From Strix aluco (lineage: Eukaryota > Chordata > Aves > Strigiformes > Strigidae), in the NCBI RefSeq assembly GCF_031877795.1, contig NC_133933.1:23650029-23714028 (forward strand): a DNA stretch of 64,000 nt, read 5' to 3'. How positions within the stretch are numbered: position 1 is the stretch's first letter; each line of letters starts with the position of its first letter. The notes beneath the pieces were generated by a model, which worked only from the letters and a program-made list of their open reading frames with translations, was not told the DNA's origin and did not search any database. The position numbers and the translations under genes were made by a program. Shown one piece after another: positions 13,901-26,554 of this stretch.

Positions 13901-15354
13901 TCTCAACATATGGCAAAAATGAAAGGGGACAAAAACTAGGTCAGTAGTAAGTGCTTCTTGTAAGAGAGCAGCTGAGGTGGGAATACGACTCCTACTTTAT
14001 AGCAGTCTTGTGAAGCCTGCGGGAGAGCAGGAGTCACCATTTCTCTCTTTTCAATGTCCTTCGTGAAGAAACCTCTTTCCTCAACTGCAATAAATCAGTT
14101 TTATGAGTTTTGATGAAACTGGGCCAATTTGCACTAACATTAGGATCTAGCTTCAGTCTGCCTTTTAATTTCATGCTGCAACATCACTGTGCTGCAAACA
14201 AACCTAAATCCTTTGCTTTGCATTTCATCCATCACAAATAATACCAGTACAATATACAGCACAGAACAGCTGCTACTGGCTGTCAGAATATTTAATAATC
14301 CACTTGAGAGTTAAAATTCCTGCTTATACATATTGTTCTCTTTGCCAGCAATTAGATGAAGAGAATTAGTTTTTCTTTGCTATGTTTAGATCAAGATAAA
14401 GCTTTGGGCTGACACCAAAAGCCTGATGTTCTCCTAAGTTTCAGCTGTAATAATCACAAAGAGGAGGAAAAAACTTTTAAGAAATCCTAAGTGGTAGGGC
14501 CAAAATTAGGAGGAAAGATTTACAGGTTCTAGCCAATAAATAAAGCCAGAACATGCATGCTGCTGAAATGACAGGGGACCTGCAACACAGCATCTCAAAT
14601 GCTGTTCACTTTCAGCCCCAGAACACAAAAATAACAAAACATGAGATACTATGGGAAGTTGTAGAGATTTGTAGCACGCTTTCTCCATTTTAGGGCACGC
14701 CAGCATAGCAGAATTAGCACTGCCTTCTTTTGCCCCACAAGGAAGGCACAACACCTTGCCCCAAACAGTTATTTTGCTGGCAGAGCCAAAATCAGACCCT
14801 CCCCAAAAGCATCAGAAGGATTTGCCAGCATTAAGCCCAAATACGCTAGCAGTCACCTTCTCATCACAGCAAAAAGGCGCCACAGCCCTGCAGACCTACG
14901 TCCACCAGTAAGACCTCAAAGGTCAGACTTCACACACAGGAGCAGCTACTCGCGCTGGTCCCAATACTGCCAGGGGCACCTGAGCCAGCCGGTGCTGGAG
15001 GGGACACACCGGGGACACCCAAGGACACCCGTGTCGGGGCGGGGTTCCCCGTCCTCCCCGAGCGCCCGGGGCAGCAGGGGCCGCCAGCCACGGGGGCGCA
15101 GAGCCCCGGGTGCCCCCGCTGCAGGCAGGCACAGGGGTACGCACCGGGGCTGCGGGCTGGGCCAGCTCCGCTGCCCGTCCGAGCACAGGGCAGCCCGGCC
15201 ACCCACACAGCGGCTGGCGGAGAGAAAAAGGGACAACAAGCACTTAAAAAAAAAAAAAATACAAAAAACCCAACAATCTGGTTTCCGTTGAATTTCCAGC
15301 GGCGTTTCCCAATGGAATCCTGGATCGCAGGCATGAATGCCAGCGTCCAGCAGA

Positions 15355-15486
15355 AATACACATACATATATTTTACGCGCGTATATATACAAACACACAT
15401 ATAAAAATATATATTTATATATACGCATATATATAATATGCACACAACACAATACACGCCCATGTGTATATACACACTCATACATA
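15355..15486. repeat. Alternating purine-pyrimidine tract (TA/CA/CG)
   Basis: About 130 bp of almost continuous alternating purine and pyrimidine, including TTTACGCGCGTATATATAC and long TATATA runs with CACACA patches. It behaves as a compound microsatellite inside an otherwise GC-rich island. Confidence 0.85.
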
Positions 15487-15733
15487 ACTTCCACCAGAAC
15501 GAGCCACCAAAGCTGCCGGACCTCCTCCCCCCCGCCTCCGGGCCGGGCCCCGGCGTGGAGCGGAGGGGCCTCGCACGGCTCCAGCAGCACGGCGACCCCG
15601 AGCCCCCGCGCGAAGGCCGGCCAGGGCCGTTCCCGTCCCGCCCCGTCCCGTGCCGAGGCCCCGGCAGCCCAGCGGGACGGAGCCCACACCCGGCCCCTGA
15701 GGCGCCGCCTGAGCCGCCGCCGCCGCTGTTTAC

Positions 15734-15920
15734 CTGCTCCCAGCCCCGCACGAGCTCCTCTCCGCTCCCATTGGCTCCGGCGCACTCTGGCCCCAACGCC
15801 GGCGAGGGGGGCGAGCGCGCCCGCCGATTCGCCGAGATGGCTGTCGCTCGGCGGGTTCCCCCGCCTACTAGCCACTCTTCTCCAATAGGAGAGAAGGGTG
15901 GGAAGACGGACGGCCAATAG
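15734..15920 (-). promoter_or_regulatory. PSEN2: PSEN2 promoter and 5' noncoding exon
   Basis: On the minus strand a strong donor, GAGCAG|GTAAAC, ends a GC-rich exon at 15734. This is the probable 5' noncoding first exon, about 4.8 kb upstream of the exon with the start codon. No TATA box is visible. CCAAT boxes occur at 15882-15886 and 15914-15918 on the plus strand, exactly 32 bp apart and both reading CCAATAGGA, and an inverted one at 15770-15774. The exact start site cannot be fixed from sequence alone. Confidence 0.65.
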
Positions 15921-15952
15921 GAAGGCGGCTCTCCCCGCCCTTTCCTCCGGCG

Positions 15953-16462
15953 GTGAGGCGGACCATGAGGCTGTGGCCGCGCCGCCATAGTGGGCCGGTT
16001 GGGGGCGGCGCCTGCAGCCTTCGGGTCGCGGCGGGCCGCGGCTGGCCCGGGAGCCGGTGTCTGGGCTCCCTCCTCAGCGGCAGCGAGGGAAGCCGGCGGC
16101 TCAGCTCGGCTGGGGCCCCTCCTGTGTGCTGCCGTTCCGTGGGCAGGCGCTGCGAGAAGCGGCTCTGTGGATGCGCGAAGCGTGCAGATAACGGGGGGAG
16201 CTGCCTGGTAGAGCGCTGGCAGCTCCCCTCGAGCCTCACGACCGCGTCCTTACAGCTGGATGCCTGAAATGTATAATGCCGGTGGAAGGCAGTTCTAAAC
16301 TAATTGCTTGAAAATGCCTGGCTTTACACCCGTAACTCGCGCTTTTACAAGCTCTGTAACTAACTGAGCCACTCGCGCTTTTAAGGCATTTTAATGCTTG
16401 TCAGCGGCCTTCAGTAAATGGGAAAGCTATGCGAGTGTGCAGATCCTGACTGAAATAAAAAG
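15953..16462 (+). other. Possible divergent transcript from the PSEN2 island
   Basis: The plus strand leaving the island has an open frame from 15953 to 16267 that is rich in Arg and Gly, and a consensus donor AAAAG|GTAAGG at 16462/16463. I do not recognise the peptide. The donor is compatible with a divergent noncoding RNA from a shared promoter, but nothing proves transcription. Confidence 0.25.
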
Positions 16463-16949
16463 GTAAGGGGGGAGCGTGGAGCAGTAAGTAGAAACCAGAA
16501 GAAATGGCTAAAGAATGGTTCTTTTGAAGGTGTGTCTAACCTCTGCTCAGTTTATCGATCAGAGGGCTGAATAAAGGAAAATTACAAACATTTTCGCATT
16601 ATTTGCTATGGCTGTGAGAAGTTTGTATTTTCAGAGTGTAAGCCTTTTTGTTCAAATTTTTTTAAAAATCTCTAGCATGTTAATCATCTAGACAGATGAA
16701 ACTGTTCTTCAATCAGCACACTACTCCTGTGCCTCTGTTCTTCCCACTGCTTTATCAAGCAACAGTTAAGTGAAATCAGGATTCTGGCAGCTCTGTAACT
16801 TGCTCATCATCTGTGGGGGCAGAGACACGAACTGAAGTCATGGTAAATTCCTTCTGCTGCTGTTGTCACTTAGGTGGAACCTCAGGCAAAGACAAGGAGT
16901 TTTGACAGAAGAGCTTCATGTTCCTCTTTGCTTTGTGCCATCCATGATA
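16463..16949. other. Intergenic, nothing recognised
   Basis: AT-rich unique-looking sequence between the PSEN2 island and the solo LTR. No gene, RNA or repeat is recognisable. Confidence 0.5.
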
Positions 16950-16955
16950 ATCTTC

Positions 16956-17359
16956 TGTCGCGAGAGGATATTGGACCTGCACAACTCTATGAGAGTTATA
17001 ACAAGCAAAAGCCGTTTATTCTTCCAATAGTACATACTTATGCTCTCGCCAAAGCTCTTACTTCATAATTAGCAAATCAGCAATTAGACAGTTATCAACC
17101 TTTTCTCCTGTCAGCATAAGACCACTCTAACATGCGCTGTACAGACCAATCAACTTCTTGTTCATGCGCTGTTTACACGGTGATAACTTCTCACAGTTCA
17201 GTACTTTTCCACAGTTCAGTGTTGCAGCTGCCCCTTGTTTTCCTCTGCCACCTTAGCACAACTCAGCAGTCTCTTATCTTTCTCCCAAGGCCTGTTTTTC
17301 ATCAAAGCCTAGCTGTTTCTCAGAGGCTGTGCAAGGCTGACAGGCCGATGCCTCCCACA
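16956..17359 (-). mobile_element. Solo LTR of an endogenous retrovirus, 6-bp target duplication
   Basis: This 404-bp element begins TG and ends CA on either strand and is flanked by a perfect direct repeat ATCTTC (16950-16955 and 17360-17365). A 6-bp duplication is typical of class II (ERVK-like) elements. A polyadenylation signal, AATAAA, is found on the minus strand at 17020-17015, so the LTR points the same way as PSEN2. No gag, pol or env remnants adjoin it, so it is a solo LTR left by recombination. Confidence 0.88.
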
Positions 17360-17365
17360 ATCTTC

Positions 17366-19332
17366 CATACAAATGGAGGGTGAGAGAGCAATGAAGGAGA
17401 TGTGAGGTATAAGTGAAGTGCCCTGCTATATATCATTGGACAAAATGGATTTTTTTGCAGATTCCAAACCTAAGCCGGCCATCAGATTCTTTTCCCCAAA
17501 TTTCCTGCACAATATCAGTGACAAGTGATATGCCTTCCTTACACCTGTAGTCTTTATTTTGAACCACTTTGCACACAGAAATAAGTTACATGTGAAATTC
17601 TTCAGAGCCCCAGAGAGCTGCCTATCAAAGCATGGCCAGGTGTCCTTTGCCAAGGTAAAGCCAGTTTAGGAAAACTGATAAACTGTGTGCTTGGCTGCAT
17701 TCTTCACTAGCAGAGTATCAGAGCTCTTTGTAATAGGTTTCTCTCAAAGGCTGTGTCTATCTTTGGTCTTTGTGCTGAGCTGTTGAGTTCCTTTTCATTG
17801 GACACTTGATCCAGCTGGAGTTTTTTTTAAATGGGAATTTCTCTGATAAATTGAATCCTTTACACTTCATATGCTCAGCTGCTTGTCAAGTTTGTTTAAT
17901 ATCAGAAGGAGCAATTTTGGTTGCACTCAGATTTTCCACAACTGACAGTAGCTTTACACCCCTTTATTTTTATGTGGAACTTACATATCTGACACAAATT
18001 TGGGATAATAGTAAAAATATTTATCTGTTTTAAAACATTTTACATCTTCAAAGCCAAAACATTGACAGCCTGATCTGCACTGCTCTCCACCTCACTGGCA
18101 GCCAGCCAGTCCATCTGAGCCTGGCCAGAGTTATCACTGAGCCAGCAACAAGTGCGTTCCAGTGAAACCCCTGGCCTGTCATAAATCTGTGCAGGCAATG
18201 GGTAAATTGTTCTTAGGCTCCTTTTTCTAGGGGCTGAAGGGATGGGAACCGGTTTTTCAAGCCCAGCTGGCCTTTCTCAGCAGCTTTAGGAGCTAAACTT
18301 GCAGCTTTCTTTCTTAAAAATGCTGTTCTTGAGTATGAAGGGCTCTGAGAGAAGATTACATTAACGTGAACTCCACAGGTATCTATTCAGGTCTCTGGCC
18401 TGAAGTTTAGGGACAAACAAATTCCTTGCTTCTTTCCATGTTCTCACTGGATCCTCCCTTTTTCTCCCACTCTGTGGGACAAGTGCAAAGAGGTGTAGGT
18501 CTTGTGCAACCTAGCAAAGGATTTCTGGAAAAATGACATTTACTGCAACCTTCATGAAAGCACAAGAACTGATGGCTGGGGGGCTGTGGGCATGTGAAAC
18601 CCAGCTGTCTTTCTGAGAATGCATATTCTGCCTGCCTGCTCTGTAGTTTTCAGAGGCAAAAATCTAGCTTACCTCAGTGTTCCTCTTCTGTACCCTAAAG
18701 TGAGTAATAGGAAGACAAACTCATTTTCGTCTCTCCTTCCTTGAGAGTTGCTACCATACAGCTTTCAGTTAGAATGTCCCTTCACATGTTTTTTTCCTAG
18801 CTGCATCACATGAGAAGCATCTGACCTGAGAGCAAGTTAAAAGACTTTCTGAGCAAAGCCTCACGCTGTACTCATATGGCCATCAAAAATATTTTTGCTT
18901 TTTTTCTTTTCTCTAAACAGATCTGTAAAGTCATTTCCTTAAGGATCTCTCAAGATAAAGTATGGCCATTCATAGGAAAATCGTGTGACAAGACGTATCG
19001 CAGCTTTTTGACTTAGGAGATCAGTGTCTCTCACCAGAAGCAATTGTTGCCAGGCTGGTGGTTGAAGTACATAGGAACATTCTGTGGGATTGCCCTAATG
19101 TGCTCCAATTTAGTACTTAGACGTTTACAGTAGATCTCAGGGAGATTTTGGTCATAAACTGTTACAGTCCTCCAAATATATCCAAGAAATTGTGACTGGT
19201 TTATTTCAGGAGGTATAAATAAAACCTGGAAATAGGACTACTGACACAAACTCAAACACTGAGATGCTCCCTTGGCTTTCAAATGGAAACAGACACAACA
19301 CCATCTGTCAAAATAACATTAAAACCTCTTAT
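17366..19332. other. Intergenic, nothing recognised
   Basis: Unique-looking sequence of moderate AT content. Short open frames here lack family resemblance, splice context or codon bias. Confidence 0.5.
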
Positions 19333-19978
19333 CCTTACACTGAAGATATGAATAGTGTCAGGCCCAACCAGAAAGCCAACCATATCCTGGGCTGCATCAA
19401 GAGAAGTGTGACCAGCAGGTCGAGGGAGGGGATTCTCCTCCTCTACTCTGCTCTCGTGAGACCCCACCTGCAGTGCTGTGTCCAGCTCTGGGGTCCCCAA
19501 CATAAGAAGGACATGGACCTGTTGGAGCGGGTCCAGAGGAGGCCACAAAGATGATCAGGGGGCTGGAGCACCTTCCTGATGAGGACAGGCTGAGAGAGTT
19601 GGGGTTGTTCAGCCTGGAGAAGAGAAGGCTCAGGGGGGACTTTATAGTGGCCTTCCAGTACTTAAAGGGGGCTACAGGAAAGATGGGGAGGGACTCTTTA
19701 TCAGGGGCTGTAGGGATAGGACAAGGGGTAACAGTTTTAAACTGAAAGAGGGTAGATTTCAATTAGATGTAACAAATTCTTTCTGTGAGGGTGGTGAGAC
19801 ACTGGCCCAGGTTGCCCAGAGCAGTGGTGGCTGCCCCCTCCCTGGCAGTGTTCAAGGCCAGGTTGGACAGGGCTTTGGGCAACCTGGTCTAGTGGAAGGT
19901 GTCCCTGCCCATGGCAGGGGGGTTTGACTAGATGATCTTTAAGGTCCCTTCCAACCCAAACCACTCTATAATTCCATG
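19333..19978 (+). mobile_element. CR1 LINE fragment, 5'-truncated (copy 2)
   Basis: This is the 3' end of a CR1 closely similar to copy 1 (2795-3508), sharing the non-standard segment that starts CCTTACACTGAAGATATGAA. It carries the last reverse-transcriptase codons, the 3' UTR (GGTTGCCCAGAGCAGTGGTG) and a 3' end with the octamer-like units CTCTATA and ATTCCATG. The frame is broken. Confidence 0.93.
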
Positions 19979-21211
19979 ATCTGAGGCTTTATGCTAGAAT
20001 AGAGAGTATTTTCCAAGAGTCTCATTCAGTTTATTCCACTCTGTAAATCTGCAGTCCGTCAATGCAAGGTCGTTACTGAATACCAAAGTGAACATTTTTC
20101 TCATAACTGAATGAGACCTGCTCATTGATAAGAGTAATTAGCATGCAGCCAGGGCTCATGACAGAGTGCCACCTGTGGACGGGTATCATATATTGGTGTC
20201 ACACCTTTGTGTTGATTTTTAAGGTGTAATCCCACATTGGTGTATCCATGAAGCCTCAGATTAAACCAGACAGTTCAGATTTATGTTCCAGTACTGAAGG
20301 GCATGGCATATCTTTCTGTCTAAAACAGAGACAAAATATGGATCCAAAGTCCCCCAGACTGTAGACTGTTGATCTAACTCTTGGAAGCACATCTCCATCG
20401 TAAGGGGATAGTAACGAGGTATGCCATGAATGTTCATTCAGTACATGTCTGCCATGGTTGCACAGAGCTGAGATCATCTTATGGTCCATTCATTCCAGGG
20501 TCTATAGCACCACAGAAGCTGTGTAGATGACTGCTTTCTAATGGATGTAGAAATGAGCTAAACACGAGACCCAGATCAAGCAGACAAGGTGGTCGGAGGG
20601 GAACAGGAATTAAATCTGGTTAAGTGTGCAGCCACAAAGCAATCAGGGATGCATCCAAATCAATGCAATGCCACCAAAGTCTTTCTTTTAAGCACAGGTC
20701 CTTTGCGGGCCCGTCGAGCAGGAGTGGGACTGCTCCAAAGGGAGTGCTGTGTGCCTGCCTGGGAGAAGGAGCAGAGCTCCTGCTGCCATGGTGCCCTCTG
20801 GACCATTATCTTGTTCAGACAGTTTCTCCTGCCTCCTTATGTACATGTTTTGTACAGTTCTGCTAAAGAATCAGATACCTCTTTAGGAGACAAATGCACC
20901 AGCCTGAAAAGCAGTATTATGCCTTTAAGGTTGTTGGTATCTCTTTGTCTTTCCAGATCCTGGGACAAACCCTCCAGACAATCCCAGGCTCTGATAAGCC
21001 AGCAGACCTGTTCATGTGACTTGGAACACTGTGAGTTAACACTGCTCTTCTCTGCCTGAACTCAGTGATAAATCAATAATTACTTTAACTGAAATGAAGT
21101 CAGTCCTGGGAAAAAGGAAAATACATGCCTAACATCTTTTTAAAATGCACATGACAGACAAAACAAAATGTTCTCGGTAAATATGTAGATGAACCTGTAT
21201 AATGTACTTGG

Positions 21212-21223
21212 GCCCTCTGCTGG
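21212..21223 (-). promoter_or_regulatory. CTCF-like motif, minus orientation
   Basis: The minus strand reads CCAGCAGAGGGC, a full match to the core CTCF consensus as I recall it (CCASYAGRKGGC). Occupancy is not demonstrable from sequence. Confidence 0.5.
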
Positions 21224-21350
21224 TAGTCATCGTGGGGAGGACGTGGGTAAGGAATGTCAGTTATACATTAATATTCAAATAAGTCCTTCCCCAGCTGTAT
21301 TTCGAGGAGGTTCCCGCCTCCACAACCTATAAAAGAGAGTCTTCTTGTAT

Positions 21351-21364
21351 ACACTAGGTGGCAG
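21351..21364 (+). promoter_or_regulatory. CTCF-like motif, plus orientation
   Basis: The plus strand reads ACACTAGGTGGCAG, differing from the core CTCF consensus only at the first base. It lies about 130 bp from the opposite-facing motif at 21212-21223, so the pair is divergent. Confidence 0.45.
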
Positions 21365-24300
21365 AGGCCTTCTATGCACGGTCATCTCCTGGGTAGCTGC
21401 ATTAGCTGTTTGACATAGGGACATCTGCAGCCTCAACTAGGTCACGCCGTGTGAGAATCCTTTGAGGGAGTTTTTATTGCAACCAGATTCCTGCGAAATA
21501 CACTAGGTGTTCCTATAGCCCTCCGTGGAGAATTTATCTGTGTTGCAAAACTCCTGACACTGCCAGAGCAATTGTTTTGAAGCCATGTTGTTTGCTGGAT
21601 TCCACCACACTGTTCAAGCGCTCAGATTCAGCCCAGCTTGTCTCCGCTGGCACAGCTGTATCGTAACCAGTGTCCCCATTGTTGGAGCTACAACTGTAGC
21701 AGCAATGGCAAGAAATCTGAGAGAATGTAAAATACATTTTTCAGTCCGCTAAGGTGTAAGAGAAAAAGCGTCCTATTTAGATTTTTGTTTTTAAATAAAG
21801 CAAGGCTTAATCACTTTCTGTTTCTGAACTTCAGTCATGTACTCACGTTAAACAGCAGTTTTCCAAAGAATCCACTGTCATATTTCTGCAAGCTTCTCTC
21901 CACAGAAGCACTTAGAATAGTTTATCTTACTAACTTTTAAAGTAAATTAAATAAGTTTGTTTTAACCCCCTTCCCCTTCAGCAGGAGTGGCCATTCCTAA
22001 AATAGTCTTTACTGGCATTTAGTTTATTTAACTTTGCGTTAACACCATTTAATCAAGCCTTAAATTAGATTTTGAACCAACTTCGTTAAACTCGTTCAAG
22101 CCAGTTTGATTTTCAGCTATGCAGTAACTGAAGAGTTTATTACATTTTAAGATAATTGAAATAAGAGAGTTCACACAGGGATTTTCTACTGATCAAACAA
22201 CACAGTTTTAAGGCAAATCTACAGTTAAACCACTGTGGCTTTTCAAAACCTTGAGGCTTTATTTTTCCTCTTGTACAATGAAACTGTAGGTTGAAGAAAA
22301 AAACAAAAGATTTCTTTTATGTATCAGGGAGGTTCAAGCACAGGTCTCAGATTAAGGAAATAACAGTAACTAGTACTCCTCATCTTCTTCTTTATAACTT
22401 CCCTCCTCTCTTCCCCATCTGACAAGCATCAATTGCTTCAAGAGAACTTCAGAAGTTAATTATTTTTAAATTTTGCAAGGTCTTGCACTTTGCTAATGAA
22501 TCATACTCCTCATCTGTAATTTTTCATAAACACAGTTAAGCTCGCCTTTTTCCATTCCATTGCTATATTTCACCCAAATCACCTTGCTGTTCCCATACAT
22601 ATCAAGAGATGTTTTCATATAACAGTAATATGTGTTTCCAGAGCAGCAAAACTTTGCAGGCATTATGGGTGACGCTCATCCTTGGTCAAAAACAGTCTTG
22701 AAACACAGTCATACTGCAACTCTCACCAACGGGGCAGATTTGACTGGTGGTGGTGGATAAGATCTATCCATTTAGGCCTGTCTGTATTTGTCTCCCAAAG
22801 CCCAGGTAGAGCCTGGAGATCATTTCAGCCAGGGCTGGGTTGAAGTACAGCTGCTATTTAACAGCTCACATAACAATATACAATAGTCGAGGAGAAGGAA
22901 ATGAAAGAGAACAGCACATAGATCTGACACCGTCGAGGTGAAGTTAGCCTGGCAGAAAGTCATTACCCGATAGAGAATCACAAAGGAGAGGACATTGCAA
23001 ATAAATAAAAAGCACAGGCATTCATTTGAATGCAAGCTACAGGTTTTCCAAAATGTCTGTGGTGCCTGTGGAGGTATATTTGCTATTTCCTAAATCCACA
23101 TGAGGAACTGGACATTTGCACAAATAGAAACAGTGTGGTCCTAATATAAGGAGGAGGGGAAAATATCAGAAAATACAATGCACCGTAATAGAGCTGATGT
23201 GAGCACCTGAGCAAAGGGAGGTATTGCACCAGAATTTGGATCAGTGCTCAGTGATGCAGTCTGAATTCCCTGACATCAGCTGTCTGCAGAGCAGTCCTGT
23301 GAAAATCTAGACCCGGGGTAGGCAGTCTGCTTGGTTTGTGCTTGGTTCAGTCAGGAGCTTTTCCGTACTTGAAATCCTTGGGAAAAGAATACCACCGCTC
23401 TGTGGACACATTGCCTGACAGTCACCAAGCAGTTCAATTCCAGCATCTGTGCTGTCACTGAAGGCAGCATGAAACTCAGCAAGACTGAGGGTGGGTGTAG
23501 TGCTGTCAGAAGAGCTGCAATACCCATATCCAAAAGAAAAATTTACAGTTCTTCATGACATATAGGGAAGATGCAGTTTCCTCATCTTCCCTATCAAGTC
23601 AGATGAGTTTATTCATGCAAATATCAGGAAAAAGCAAATGCAACTCCACAGATACCTCCATGTTATTTGTGGATGACTTACAGCTTGTATTCAATGTGAA
23701 TACAAAAGCTGTGGTAACTAATGTCAAAATCAGATATATTATTTAAAAAGAAGAAAGATGCCTTCATGTAATTTAGAAAAGGAAACAGTAATGGTGGTGA
23801 CTTTCTGTATGAGCAAGAGTAGCATATAAGAGACCAACATTTCCCATGTACTCATTTCAAATGCTGAATCTGAGACACTTTGGGCTTCATTTTATACGTG
23901 CTGAGCAGGTAATATTCCACACTTCATGAAATTCATGAGATTCACGAAAGTCATGGGTCAGTCCAGACTGGTTTCCAAAAACATGCAGAAATATAGACAC
24001 CAAAATCCACTGGCCAGTTTTGAAAATGTTGGTCTTTACCTGTCCCTGCCTTGGTTTTCTCAGCTGCATGGGAAAGATGATAATTACCCTGAAGCAAGAA
24101 GTGCCTTGAGGTACCCCTTCCAGGGAGGGCGTAGCAAAGTGCTATGTCGTTAATAAAGATGAGCAATGCCCACTGTACCACACACAATGCCAGCGCTTAG
24201 ATCATTTCTCACCCACCTCTGCTTTCCTCCCTAAACTGCATTTCTGTCTCCTCTGTCTTTCTCAGAGCTTTTCACACTCCTGTTTATTTCAACATTTATA

Positions 24301-26554
24301 CAGGAGGTTCCAGAACAACTTCAGATTCGTTTCATTCTCCACCCAGTGCAGCTATCTTAAATCATTTCACCTCTTAAAGTAATTTCTGGTCTCAGAAAGC
24401 CACTTTATAAGCTCAAAGCCTACTCTGCTTATTCAGGGAAGATTCCTTGTGAATGCTGAATCAAGTCTAGCCTTCAGTTCCCCATCTGTAGTTAAAACAG
24501 TCAATGCCACAGCAGATGCACTCGACAGGTGGTGGTAGATGAGTTTTCCTACACCTTGAAAAGATGAACTTGTTCTCACTGTAGAGGTTGTATCTGAGCA
24601 CAGAACCTCTGTTGATTCTAATCTCAGTGCTGAGCTAATGGGTCTAATGGTCTCTGAATAGCTACCTTGTGCACACTAAGGGAATAAGGGAGCTAGCTCT
24701 TCTGATAGTGAGGAGAGTCTTTAACCACTAGAACCAGTTTTGCTGTGGAAAGAAAGTGGGAGATTGGAGCATCAAGGAGAGAAGAGCTTGGGGCCTGGGG
24801 ACTGACTTAGGATACTGGTGGTCCAGGCTGGCTTCCCAGTTCCTGCACAAACCTCCTAAATGTTCACACAACACAGAGATAGGGACCTTTCTGAGGCCTG
24901 ACTTGTTCTTTAGAGAGTAAACTCTTGGACAGAGAGACTCCTGCTTATTATATACATGTGTTTTTCACTTATGTCAATGAAGTTCTGACTCTTAAGGTCA
25001 TTTGAATAAATTTTCAGTTTGGTGGCTGAGCCAAGTAAATCAGAGATGGACTGAAATCAGTTTGAACTAATCTGTACTAGAGATATCTGGGTTTTATTTG
25101 TATTCACAAGAAAAACTGTAAAATGTTGCTCTGAGTTGTAAAACATGCTTTATTCAACCCAAAATTAAATCTTTCCTTCTTAAAATACTTACAGTGAAAA
25201 GAGTTAAATAGCAGACTAACATTACAAAATTGCTGATGGTAGTTGCCACCTCTTCTGCAAACGCATGCACTCCTGTAGGCTGTGTAAAACCCACATCTGA
25301 ATATCTTCTCCATCTAAGAGGATCTGACCCACATCTCCCACTTCTCACAGAAACATCTTCTCAAAATTGTTCTACATCCAGCAGATTTAGTCAAAGGATG
25401 GGAAGAACCTTGCCCAATGTTGTGATCTGTTTTGTGCTTTGATCTTGTAAAACCGGTACATTTCTGACATGCTGAAATAGTTCCTTTCAATGTTAACAAC
25501 ATTAATGTAATTTTTGGTTCAGGCAAACTATTCTGCAAAGTTGATGGATGGTTCTTCCATCTTAGTCATTCTAAGCATGTGCTGAAAGAGGCCCGTTGTC
25601 AGCATCTCTTACTGCTCTTTGTTGGTTTATCTGAACTATCCAATGGACTTGTATAAATAGGGTATAATCTTCTATTGAAATCTGTAAGAGAGTGGAAAAA
25701 GCATACAAATTATATCAGCCCCCTGGGGACTTTTCTAGAAGGACTTCTCCTTTCTTTATTATAAAGAAATATGAAATAGAACTTATGCTCAAGGGAGGTA
25801 CCAAATACTTTGATCTAAATTTTAGCTTATAGTGTTGGAAGGCTTTTTGCTGTAAAATATTTTTTGTGAAGTCCGAAACAAGGAGAAGTTGACTCATGGA
25901 AGAAAAATTGAATCATAAAGAATAGCTACTTGAACATACACAGCAATGAACCCAGACACCTCCATTAGTGTCTGCAAATTGTAAAATTGACACTAAACAC
26001 CACGTGAGCTGACCAATCCCCACCAAAGGAGAAAGAAGAGCTAAAAAGAGAAAGAAAGAATGGCAGATGGGACAAAGAATGAATAATCCAAAAATGGAGA
26101 ATCCAAAAATCTTTAACTCTGCCTCCTTCAAAACCAAGACTTTTTTGGGGGTCTGCAGTCCAGTTTGTGCCAGAAGTCCTGAGAAGACACATCAGATTTC
26201 TGAGTAGGGATCATATTCCAAGATGGAGCTCTAAAAAAATACCTGCATGGTTGCATTGCCCATCTCATCCCAGAAAGTGATGCATCTTTTTTTGTCTTTT
26301 TCTAATGTTCTTCTGTGCTTCTGCCTCTCCTTGTCATGCTAACTCAGGGTCTGTCCTGCCAGATGCTGAGCTCACTGTGGTGCTCATGCTGCCGAGTGCT
26401 GAGTGCCTTTGAAGCCATTGGAGGCCCAATATATCTTGCATCAGGCTTGTTCACTTGAGTTTTGTCACAGGGTCTCTGTTTTCTTTAGTTTCCAAAGGTT
26501 TCCTGATGGTCAGCAATATTTTATGGCCACAAACCATAATGTGAGCTGTTCTTC

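Larger units (their letters stand above)
14980..16250. promoter_or_regulatory. CpG island at the PSEN2 5' end
   Basis: A GC- and CpG-rich block contrasts sharply with the AT-rich flanks. It contains the CCAAT boxes, GC boxes (GGGGGCGG) and a YY1-like GCCGCCAT at 15981-15988. Overlapping long open frames on both strands here come from GC richness. The block is interrupted by an AT/CA dinucleotide tract at 15355-15486. Confidence 0.8.

Noticed and set aside
14930..15988. 352- and 323-codon open frames on the minus strand at the PSEN2 island
   Set aside because: They run through the promoter, the microsatellite and the first-exon donor. The peptide is low-complexity Arg/Gly/Pro with a repeat-encoded Tyr/Val/Ile block. 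The cause is GC richness, not coding.
21326..21337. TATA-like CCTATAAAAGAG near the CTCF-like motifs
   Set aside because: No downstream exon, LTR boundary or coding frame could be tied to it, so it was not called a promoter.
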